Origin: JADHUC01 sp964617665
Lineage (GTDB): Bacteria > Planctomycetota > Planctomycetia > Pirellulales > Pirellulaceae
Length of the DNA stretch: 18,962 bases
NCBI GenBank assembly: GCA_964617665.1
Contig: CAZUAH010000257.1
Location: 1 to 18,962 of the forward strand
Direction: 5' to 3'
Numbering within the stretch: the stretch's first letter is position 1; the number at the start of each line of letters is the position of its first letter. Positions 7,887 to 14,752 of this stretch are shown here, one piece after another. Under the pieces are notes generated by a model, which was not told where the DNA came from, did no database searches, and saw only the letters and a program-made list of their open reading frames with translations. The translations under genes and the position numbers were made by a program.

Positions 7887-9155
7887 ATGCCCATCTCGCG
7901 TGTACGGTTCGTGCCAGCGGTGGTTCTATGGTCGATCACCGCTATCTGCGGGTCTGTGAAGACAGACGCGGTTGAGAAAGAGCCAGATGGAGAAAAGGCA
8001 GCGGCATTGGTAGAGACGATTGCGACACTGCAGAAGGAGGTAACGTATCTGAGAAACGAGGTTCGCAACGCCCAAGAAGCTCGTGACAAGTCGTTTGCCA
8101 AAGCGGTCGAATTAATGGACAAGCTGCACCAACTGTCCGCCGAGTTAGCCAAGGAGCGGGCGAGAGCCCAAGGGATGCAAAGGGGATTCTCTCCAGACAG
8201 AGGGATCCCGGCGCCGGACCTCGAGGGCATTATCGTGGCTACATCTGATGAAGCCATGGTGGAAATTAGTGTGGGAAGTGACGACGGCCTCAGGAAAGGA
8301 CGCCGATTGCAAGTCTTCCGCGGTGATCCCGAGTCGTCAGTGCATCTAGGCGAAATCGAGGTGGTGAAGACGGACTCGGACCGGGCGATCTGTCGGGTCA
8401 TTTCGCAATTGACAGACACTCCCATCCGTGTGCGAGACCGGGTAACGACGAAGGGCGGTGCCACTCCGCCAAGGCGGCGCATCGTGAAGCGAGAGCCTGT
8501 CTCGGTCCAGGTTCGTTTCGCCGGGCCAAAGGGTATGCAGGTTTCTATCAGCCAGGGGGAGATTGGCGGACGCGAAGCAACACCACTAACAGCGCCCGCC
8601 ACATACAATTTCCATCCCGGAAGACATGATTTGAAGCTTGCAGCGATTCCGGGTCGATCAGGCGTCCAACTCTTTCCCAGCTTGGAAATACCTCAGTCCA
8701 ACCCAGAGGCCGCTGAGTTTCTGGAACACACGCAGATTCCAATTCAATTGACGGACGAGGATCTCGATCAGGCACTCAGCGGCAATTTCGTAACGAAGGT
8801 CGTGTTTCTGCCGGACCTTGAGTTTCAGGAGTTGGCGCTTGCAGGTGTCGAGACGTTGGTGTCCACTCGCGTCGATCCCGGTGTGGATCCCGTCAAGGAA
8901 GCGGAGCGTCGAGGCACGATACTGGCGATTCTTCGATTGGGAAACAAAGAGAAAGATACGGCAAAGCCCGGAAAACGCTCGGCAACAATCGAACGTGGTG
9001 CGGGTTCGGGGAAGAGCCCTCGTGGTCAAGCAAGGTCAACAGTCGGAGGGGAATCCCGAGGCAACATCGCCGAGTTAGTCTGGTACGCAAGTCCACGGGC
9101 GTTCTCTGACGGTGTTTCGGCGCAAGCAATGGTGTCACATTCCGATCGGGAGTAG
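7887..9155 (+). CDS. Exported coiled-coil protein with planctomycete-type C-terminal domain
   Basis: This 422-residue protein starts with a signal-peptide-like segment (MPISRVRFVPAVVLWSITAI). A probable coiled coil follows at about 35-97 (LQKEVTYLRNEVRNAQEARD, LMDKLHQLSAELAKERARAQ). Next is a small beta domain at about 112-185 (GIIVATSDEAMVEISVGSDD, GLRKGRRLQVFRG, GEIEVVKT) of the sort also found in bacterial surface or flagellar assembly proteins. A long C-terminal domain contains PATYNFHPGRHDLKLAAIPG, LDQALSGNFVTKVVFLPD and ELALAGVETLVSTRVDPGVD; I associate this segment with conserved secreted planctomycete proteins of unknown role. The tail after about residue 355 is basic and low in hydrophobics. 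Cys21 follows ITAI, which is not a proper lipobox, so ordinary signal peptidase I export is more likely. Probably a cell-envelope structural protein; function unknown. Confidence 0.8.
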   Translation: MPISRVRFVPAVVLWSITAICGSVKTDAVEKEPDGEKAAALVETIATLQKEVTYLRNEVRNAQEARDKSFAKAVELMDKLHQLSAELAKERARAQGMQRGFSPDRGIPAPDLEGIIVATSDEAMVEISVGSDDGLRKGRRLQVFRGDPESSVHLGEIEVVKTDSDRAICRVISQLTDTPIRVRDRVTTKGGATPPRRRIVKREPVSVQVRFAGPKGMQVSISQGEIGGREATPLTAPATYNFHPGRHDLKLAAIPGRSGVQLFPSLEIPQSNPEAAEFLEHTQIPIQLTDEDLDQALSGNFVTKVVFLPDLEFQELALAGVETLVSTRVDPGVDPVKEAERRGTILAILRLGNKEKDTAKPGKRSATIERGAGSGKSPRGQARSTVGGESRGNIAELVWYASPRAFSDGVSAQAMVSHSDRE

Positions 9156-9184
9156 GGCCCTCAATGGAATTCCGCGAACAGCCC

Positions 9185-9223
9185 AAGAAAAATCCCTTGC
9201 CGGCGCCGAAGCGCCGGCAAGGG
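9185..9223 (-). terminator. Strong intrinsic terminator with UUCG loop
   Basis: A perfect 13-bp stem, CCCTTGCCGGCGC (9194-9206) and GCGCCGGCAAGGG (9211-9223), closes a 4-nt loop. Read on the minus strand the loop is TTCG, an extra-stable tetraloop, and the stem is followed by ATTTTTCTT (9193-9185). This ends transcription of the Cys/Tyr-rich gene, whose stop is at 9268. Because the stem is symmetrical it may also stop plus-strand transcripts leaving the gene that ends at 9155, although that side lacks a U-run. Confidence 0.93.
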
Positions 9224-9267
9224 ACTCGTGCCCTGTTTGAGGTCCGTTGAACCTGCTCCTTAGGCAA

Positions 9268-10317
9268 CTATCGCGCGGCGATGCGATCGGGGCCAAAATC
9301 AATCGTCAGTTCGCGCGGCTCGCCACCGATCAAGTTAATCGTTTTCTGGCGAGTCTCCACACGCCCGTCGCGTTCGAGCGACACAACCACGTTGTAGTCG
9401 TCCCATTCGGCTCCCTTGGCCAATTCGGTAGTGGTGAATTGGCGGACCTGTCCAGTCGCGTTGGTCTTGTGGCCTTCCAGGGTCACAGTGGCTCCGTCCG
9501 GCACGTGAAGCGTCAAAGTCGTTGGCACGGAACTCACGAGTGCTTGATCGAATTTGAACGCCAAGTCTGCAGTTTGTCCGGCGCCAACTCGCACAACCTG
9601 AGTTTCGCTCAGTTCCTTGCCATCGCGTTCGACCACGGCTCGAACCTTGTAGGTGTACTGATAACCGTCGGCCAAGCCGCGAGAGACGAACTGCCGGTTC
9701 GTGCCGGGGGTCTTGGTCAGAATGTCGTTAACATAAACCCTCGCATCCTCTGGGACGTCGACGGCCAAGATCATGGCCCCTATTGGCTCAGTACCGTCTT
9801 CTGTGGGGGGGTGAGGAAGAGGTTTCGATTCCGTGTCCTCAGGCTTCAGGACTGATGGCTCCGGAGGAGGTTCGGGGGTCGCTGGCACCGTGCTCGTGGC
9901 AGGCACGCTGGTGGCGGACTTTCCGTATATGACACTACTGCCACAGCAGTTGGCCACCGTGCCGCAGCAGGAACTGTAGCATGGGTTGCATCGAGAGTAG
10001 CAAGACCGACTTCCCCACCAGGAACAGCATCGACTGTAGCACGTGTATCTACGTGGGCTGTAACAGGTGCGGACACAGGGATCGTAGCACCTCGAACTGA
10101 CTCGGCAGCAACTGTACACGGGGCGCGGGTAGCACCACGCTCGGTAGATAAGCGGGCTGTAGACCACGGGCCGATAGACGCTCACACACGGGGTGCTGCA
10201 GTACGATTTCCACCAACACCATCCCCAATGGGCCTTCGATTCACGTGCCGAGAATGAGAGAACGGCAGTTGCCATCACGGCTACGAGCACAAGTCGCCTC
10301 AAAGTGGATCCAAACAT
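9268..10317 (-). CDS. Secreted Cys/Tyr-rich protein with two TIGR03000 domains
   Basis: This 349-residue protein has a signal peptide (MFGSTLRRLVLVAVMATAVL, cleavage probably after ESKA at about 29). Residues 30-125 are a Cys/Tyr/Trp-rich segment with about 19 Cys, many in CYS or CC patterns (HWGWCWWKSYC, RTCYSPRRYTCYSRCCSWW). A Pro/Thr/Glu linker (about 137-175) follows, then two copies of the planctomycete-specific TIGR03000-type beta domain: about 180-256 (ARVYVNDILT, NRQFVSRGLADGYQYTYKVR) and about 264-345 (ATVTLEGHKTNATGQVRQFT, DDYNVVVSLERDGRVETRQK). The ATG at 10317 has GGAGG 9 nt upstream (10327-10331). The many cysteines suggest disulfide cross-linking in the cell wall or extracellular matrix, consistent with the Cys-rich, peptidoglycan-poor envelope of planctomycetes; that role is inferred. 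The gene is monocistronic, ends at a strong terminator and is divergent from the small lipoprotein gene. Confidence 0.88.
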   Translation of the reverse strand: MFGSTLRRLVLVAVMATAVLSFSARESKAHWGWCWWKSYCSTPCVSVYRPVVYSPLIYRAWCYPRPVYSCCRVSSRCYDPCVRTCYSPRRYTCYSRCCSWWGSRSCYSRCNPCYSSCCGTVANCCGSSVIYGKSATSVPATSTVPATPEPPPEPSVLKPEDTESKPLPHPPTEDGTEPIGAMILAVDVPEDARVYVNDILTKTPGTNRQFVSRGLADGYQYTYKVRAVVERDGKELSETQVVRVGAGQTADLAFKFDQALVSSVPTTLTLHVPDGATVTLEGHKTNATGQVRQFTTTELAKGAEWDDYNVVVSLERDGRVETRQKTINLIGGEPRELTIDFGPDRIAAR

Positions 10318-10605
10318 CTGAGAAGTCCTCCGTTGAGCGAGAATGCGTAGATATGGGTGAGTGAACTCAGAAACTTCCTTAGAGGATAGCAATTCGCTCG
10401 ACTAAATCAAGCATCTTGGGGTATCTGGGAGGACTGGTCGGAGAATGCTAGCTGCGGTCAAGTGTCCAAGAAGCATTCCTGGTTGACTGATGCCTCCCTG
10501 AGACACCCCCATATTTACCTGAGAATTGGCTCGTTTTGTGAGCCTTGCGACCAGCCCAGGCCATGCGAAACGCTCTTTCTTGGATGTTTGCGCAGGGAGG
10601 CATCT
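10318..10605. other. Divergent region with structured leader
   Basis: About 290 nt lie between the Cys/Tyr-rich gene (minus) and the tiny plus-strand ORF. The region carries the 12-bp inverted repeat described separately, an inner 5-bp hairpin GGCTC-N7-GAGCC (10528-10544), and shorter complementary pairs. Promoter boxes are not clear by eye. No coding sequence with a credible start is seen. Confidence 0.45.
10489..10604 (+). promoter_or_regulatory. Long-range inverted repeat covering a ribosome-binding site
   Basis: GATGCCTCCCTG (10489-10500) is perfectly complementary to CAGGGAGGCATC (10593-10604). The right arm contains AGGGAGG, the ribosome-binding site of the ORF that starts with GTG at 10606. 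In RNA this would be a 12-bp stem closing a 92-nt loop and hiding the site, with the GGCTC/GAGCC hairpin inside the loop. A perfect 12-mer match in a region this short is unlikely by chance. It could be a translational switch, RNA thermometer or ligand-sensing leader; no known riboswitch class is recognised. Confidence 0.45.
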
Positions 10606-10773
10606 GTGAAGATCCGTCAATTCTTGTTAATCATAGTCTTGCTCAGCCTTCCGGCGGTTGGCCCTTTAGGCTGTGGTTTGCGCGTTTGCATTCAGCGGCA
10701 TGGTTATGGACAATCTAAGGTAGCCCGCATTCGTGGGCATCTGCGACAGCAACAGTGGGTTCTTCTTCGTTGA
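10606..10773 (+). CDS. Small lipoprotein-like ORF, 55 residues
   Basis: A GTG start at 10606 has AGGGAGG (10594-10600) 5 nt upstream, the strongest such site in the region. The product begins VKIRQFLLIIVLLSLPAVGP (first residue Met in the protein) and continues LGC, which resembles a signal sequence ending in a lipobox-like PLGC, though the Pro at -3 is not canonical. The remaining 32 residues are basic and Gln/Arg-rich with no recognised domain. The stop at 10771-10773 is 17 nt before the DegT-like gene, so the two are probably co-transcribed. Very small lipoproteins next to regulatory leaders are common but often unannotated. An alternative is that the ORF serves mainly as a translated leader for the downstream gene. 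Confidence 0.45.
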   Translation: MKIRQFLLIIVLLSLPAVGPLGCGLRVCIQRHGYGQSKVARIRGHLRQQQWVLLR

Positions 10774-10790
10774 TCAAGACGAGAAAAACG

Positions 10791-12023
10791 ATGTGGATTC
10801 GGCTTCGGATTGATATCCGATGGGTCGATTTGATGTTTGGGATGGCGTCCTTGTGCTCTGCACGAGACCGCTCGACGCTGCACAATCGCGCCACGAACAT
10901 TTGGTCCGATGATGGCGACGCGTTTGTGTGCCTGTCGGTTCGTAGTGGCTTCGATCTGCTGCTGCAGTCGCTTCAATTGCCTCAAGGGAGCGAGGTGCTT
11001 CTTTCGGCGCTCACGGTTCCCGACATGAAGCGAATCGTCGAGCACCACAATCTAGTCGCGGTTCCAGTGGACTTGGTTGAGAAGGGATTTAGCCCGTGCC
11101 TACGGTCGTTGCGGGAGCGGATCACTCCGGCAACGCGTGTCTTGGTGGTAGCGCACCTTTTTGGCTTCCGCGTTCCCATGGAGCCAATCCTTCAAATCGC
11201 AAAGGAGCACAATCTGTTGGTCGTCGAGGATTGTGCGCAGGACTATCGTGGGACGCAGTACTTGGGCCATCCCGAGACAGATGTGGCCATGTTCAGTTTT
11301 GGGCCAATCAAGACGGCAACTGCATTGGGTGGCGCGCTGTTCCGCGTGCGCGACGCCGATTTGCGCGAACGCATGTGGCAGACGCAGTCCGATTACCCAG
11401 TCCAGAGCCGGCGGGCTCATCTTGCGCGTTTACTGAAGTACTCGGTTCTAAAAGCCCTGTCCGCTCGTGTCCCCTTCGGCGTCGCTGCTCGGTGTTTCGG
11501 TGCCGCCGGCTACGATCCCGATGTTCTGATCGGTCGCTTAGCACGCAATTTTCCCAGCAAGGACTTCATTCACCGGATCCGCAGACAACCGTCTACTCCG
11601 CTTTTGAAACTGCTTCTCCGTCGATGGCACCACTACGATCCTGATCGCTTGCGTACTCGTACCGAGAAGGGCTACTCCCTGGCCAAGCAACTCGGCGAAG
11701 TGTCCGCCGAAGATGATCAGGCGAGCGATGCCAACACATCTTGGGTATTCCCGGTCTTGGTATCGGATCCAGACTCCGCAGTCAAACGATTGCGGCAAGT
11801 AGGCTTTGACGCAACCAACCAAAGCCGTTTGGAGGTGGTGAGTGCACCAGAAGGTCGAACGGAACTTGAGCCGCACAATGCCAAAGAGGCCGTCTTGAAG
11901 ACAGTCTTCCTACCCTGGTACCCGGAGTTGATTGACGACGCGGCCCGCGTCATCCCGACAGTCTTGAACGGCGAAGTCGAACTGCCAGTGGAATGGACAA
12001 ACGGGCATCAGAGCGATCAATAG
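10791..12023 (+). CDS. DegT/DnrJ/EryC1/StrS-family PLP aminotransferase-like protein
   Basis: This 410-residue protein has the fold type I PLP-enzyme layout of sugar aminotransferases. An N-terminal cofactor-phosphate region SVRSGFDLLLQSL (about 49-61) and GSEVLLSALTVPDMKRIV are followed by Asp147 in LLVVEDCAQ, which would contact the pyridine nitrogen. The PLP lysine is Lys174 in MFSFGPIKTATALGGALFRV. The C-terminal half (about 230-390) is more divergent than in typical family members. The ATG at 10791 is used, with GAG 7 nt upstream; the frame remains open to 10755 but that part overlaps the small ORF. Known family members aminate keto-sugar nucleotides for O-antigen or antibiotic sugars. 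No glycosyltransferase or sugar-nucleotide gene is nearby, so the substrate is unclear, and a non-sugar role is possible. It converges with the GH95 gene with 4 nt between stops. Confidence 0.85.
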   Translation: MWIRLRIDIRWVDLMFGMASLCSARDRSTLHNRATNIWSDDGDAFVCLSVRSGFDLLLQSLQLPQGSEVLLSALTVPDMKRIVEHHNLVAVPVDLVEKGFSPCLRSLRERITPATRVLVVAHLFGFRVPMEPILQIAKEHNLLVVEDCAQDYRGTQYLGHPETDVAMFSFGPIKTATALGGALFRVRDADLRERMWQTQSDYPVQSRRAHLARLLKYSVLKALSARVPFGVAARCFGAAGYDPDVLIGRLARNFPSKDFIHRIRRQPSTPLLKLLLRRWHHYDPDRLRTRTEKGYSLAKQLGEVSAEDDQASDANTSWVFPVLVSDPDSAVKRLRQVGFDATNQSRLEVVSAPEGRTELEPHNAKEAVLKTVFLPWYPELIDDAARVIPTVLNGEVELPVEWTNGHQSDQ

Positions 12024-12027
12024 AGCC

Positions 12028-14700
12028 TCACTTGAATCGCACTTCGTACGTCTGCCCAGCCTTCAGTTCTATCGTATTGGGGCCGTCGATCTGTTGTCCC
12101 TTCGGTGCTCGGAGCGTGTGCGTGCCGTCGACCGTCGCTCGCAACACCGCCATCGTCGCCTTGCCGTCTTTCCATTGAAGATCCAACTCCATACCGCCGC
12201 GTGCTCGCATGCCTTTGACACTGCCGCCGGGCCAGGCGTCGGGCAACGCGGGCAGCAGTTGGATTTCGCCGGTGTGAGACTGCAGGAGCATCTCGCACAC
12301 ACCGGCGGCGTAACCGAAGTTGCCATCGATTTGGAAAGGCGGATGTGTGTTGAAGAGGTTATCAAGGATCATGCTCTGAAGCATGCTATTCAGAATGCTG
12401 TAGGTGCGGTCCCCATCGTGAAGGCGAGCCCAAATACAGATCTTCCACGCGCGGCTCCAGCCCGTCGACGCATCGCCCCGAGCATTCATCGACACACGCG
12501 CGGCTTCGGCCAGTTCCGGCGTGGATAGCGGAGAAATCTGCCGGCCGGGATGCACGGCGATCATGTGGGAAAGATGTCGATGCTTGTCGTTGGGATCGTC
12601 GCGATCGACCATCCATTCCTGCAACTGGCCCCACTTGCCGATCTTGGGACCCAGCAAACACTCGCGCATGGATGCAACCTTCTCGCGAAACGCCTCGTCT
12701 ACTCCCAAGGCTTCTGATGACTCGATGTAGTTTGTAAACAGATCCCAGACGAGCTGTTGATCGAAGGAAACACCGTCTTCATGAGGGCCATGTTCGGGTG
12801 AAAAACCGTCGGGAGAAACCAGCGTGCCGTCGGACAGTTCCTTCAGATGGTCCTCCCAAAACTCGCACAGTTCTTTGAAGATCGGATAGGCTCGCTCGCG
12901 CAAGTACTCTTTGTCTTGAGTGAACGCGTAATGGTCCCATAGGTTCTGGGCAACCCACGCCGCGTCTCCTTTCGACCATTTCCAGGTGGATCCACCAAAT
13001 ACGCCGTTTTCCGCGTGTGTGATCCAACCGCGAGTGTTGAAGGCTGCCTTGGTCTCGTCGCGCCGGACGCCGCGAATCGAGTAGAACCATTCGGCGAGCG
13101 GCTCGAAACACTCCGACAGATTGGCTGCGTCCACGAACCAGTAGTTCATCTGGATATTGACGTCCGTGTGATAGTCACTTCGCCAAGGCGGCCGGTTGCT
13201 CTTGTTCCACATGCCTTGCAGGTTCGCCGGCAACGTGCCGGGACGCGAGGAACTGATCATCATGTACCGCGCGTACTGGAAAACCAGTTCCTCCAAGTCC
13301 GGGTCCTTCTCGCCCTGTTTGTAGGCCGCAAGTCGCTCGTTGGTGGGCAAGCCGCGAACCGACTCGGGTGTCTCGCCCACATCCAAGACGCAACGGCCAA
13401 ACACGCCCTGATAGTCCTGGACGTGCTCGGCGCGCAGTTCGTCGAACGACTTGCTTGATGCGGCCGCCAGCTGGGCCGCGATGCGCTCGTGAGGATGGTC
13501 TCCCTTCCATCCCTTTTCGCGCTGGTTCAGATAATCCGTGCCCGCTGCGAGCAGGACCGTCAGGCTGTCGCAGTTTTTGAACGCGATCTTGCCTTCAGAC
13601 GCCTTCAGTTCGCCGCCTTCATTCAGCACAAGAATCTGGGCTTCGTACTGCAGCGCAACGCCGTATTCGATATCCTCCTTGCCTCGGTTACTACCTCCCG
13701 AATACGTATAGCCCTCCAGCGATCCGGAAGAGGTGATCCGATTGTCCTCGGCCACGATCTTACCTTCGTGGGCGTCGGCCAGCACAATCTGTCCGGTGTG
13801 CGCACCTGGCTTGTCCGCTGTGAACCGCAACACCATCACCTGTGCCGGGTAGCTGGAGAAATACTCTCTGCGATAGGTCGTTCCGTCATCCGAGTATCGA
13901 ACCGCATGAATCGCCGTGTCGATATCCAACGCTCGCTCGTACGTTCCAGACGCGACCGCTTCGGGAGCGTTTCGGAATGCCGAATTGGGTTCGCCCAAGG
14001 CGATTTCGCCAACTTGAAAATGAGTCTTGTCTACATTATGGAAGACGAAACGATACGACTTGAACAGCTTGTCGTTTTCGAACGTGAACGATTTCGACAT
14101 TTGGCGTTTGGCAAACGGCCCGTCCAGCCGTTGCTCGTCGAGGAGTACCCAGTCGTCTTCGTCGTTCGACCCCAGCAACTGCCACTGCTGCGGATCACGA
14201 GCCGGTACATCTTCGGCACTGGAAAAGGTGTAGCTCTGCAAGGGAGCCGCCACCGGTTCCGGATACGATACCTGCCAGATGACTGGCCGGCCTTCGTGCT
14301 CCATACACCACTTGGTGCGGGGGTTGCCGTCCACGGTGTTTTCGACGCCCTGTCGCGCGGAAGATTGATGCCGGCTCGGATTCGAAACACCAATTCCCCC
14401 TGCCGCTTCGCCGAATTCGATGTACAGGTCGCCAAACGCCTGATAGGCGCCTGTATCTTGTTCGTCTCCGATCCACAGACTGTCTTCGTTGAACTGAATA
14501 TGCTCTCTGTCGACGCCGCCAAATACCATGCCGCCCAGACGGCCGTTGCCGATCGGCAGTGCTTGCTTCTCCCAGTCTGTCGCGGGACGTTCGTACCGCA
14601 GAACCATCGGTGATTGGTCGGACGCCATGGCGAAAGAGAATGCCAGTATCGAACCGAACGTGGCGAACAAAACTGCGGAAGCGAATCTCTGAAGAGTCAT
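12028..14700 (-). CDS. Secreted GH95 alpha-L-fucosidase-like enzyme with discoidin-type insert
   Basis: This 890-residue exported protein belongs to glycoside hydrolase family 95 (inverting alpha-L-fucosidases and alpha-L-galactosidases). The order is: signal peptide (1-27, ending FAMA-SD); N-terminal beta domain starting LRYERPATDWEKQALPIGNG; an inserted F5/8-type-C-like segment at about 105-236 (VENTVDGNPRTKW, WQLLGSNDEDDW, YRFVFHNV); an (alpha/alpha)6 barrel (about 400-790); and a C-terminal beta domain. The general-acid Glu is Glu636 in DGFSPEHGP and the base-side Asp is Asp792 in PPFQIDGNFG. In YHTDVNIQMNYW the second of the two conserved Asn is Asn515, but the first position is Asp513. 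The ATG at 14700 has AGGAG (14708-14712) 7 nt upstream. It lies 52 nt after the flavoprotein gene and is probably co-transcribed with it. Substrates would be fucosylated glycans such as algal fucans or mucins. Confidence 0.92.
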   Translation of the reverse strand: MTLQRFASAVLFATFGSILAFSFAMASDQSPMVLRYERPATDWEKQALPIGNGRLGGMVFGGVDREHIQFNEDSLWIGDEQDTGAYQAFGDLYIEFGEAAGGIGVSNPSRHQSSARQGVENTVDGNPRTKWCMEHEGRPVIWQVSYPEPVAAPLQSYTFSSAEDVPARDPQQWQLLGSNDEDDWVLLDEQRLDGPFAKRQMSKSFTFENDKLFKSYRFVFHNVDKTHFQVGEIALGEPNSAFRNAPEAVASGTYERALDIDTAIHAVRYSDDGTTYRREYFSSYPAQVMVLRFTADKPGAHTGQIVLADAHEGKIVAEDNRITSSGSLEGYTYSGGSNRGKEDIEYGVALQYEAQILVLNEGGELKASEGKIAFKNCDSLTVLLAAGTDYLNQREKGWKGDHPHERIAAQLAAASSKSFDELRAEHVQDYQGVFGRCVLDVGETPESVRGLPTNERLAAYKQGEKDPDLEELVFQYARYMMISSSRPGTLPANLQGMWNKSNRPPWRSDYHTDVNIQMNYWFVDAANLSECFEPLAEWFYSIRGVRRDETKAAFNTRGWITHAENGVFGGSTWKWSKGDAAWVAQNLWDHYAFTQDKEYLRERAYPIFKELCEFWEDHLKELSDGTLVSPDGFSPEHGPHEDGVSFDQQLVWDLFTNYIESSEALGVDEAFREKVASMRECLLGPKIGKWGQLQEWMVDRDDPNDKHRHLSHMIAVHPGRQISPLSTPELAEAARVSMNARGDASTGWSRAWKICIWARLHDGDRTYSILNSMLQSMILDNLFNTHPPFQIDGNFGYAAGVCEMLLQSHTGEIQLLPALPDAWPGGSVKGMRARGGMELDLQWKDGKATMAVLRATVDGTHTLRAPKGQQIDGPNTIELKAGQTYEVRFK

Positions 14701-14752
14701 AATGGAACTCCTGCTATGTGGCAAAGGTGTTATTTCGGGCTCATCGGCAATA

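Noticed and set aside
7646..8608. Long minus-strand open frame antisense to the coiled-coil gene and reaching into the intergenic region.
   Set aside because: Most of it is the complement of a well-supported gene and no ribosome-binding site or domain is seen. The non-overlapping tail (7646-7886) gives no recognisable protein.
13489..14613. Long plus-strand open frame (374 codons) antisense to the GH95 gene.
   Set aside because: Overlaps clearly conserved GH95 sequence on the other strand and shows no domain or start signal.
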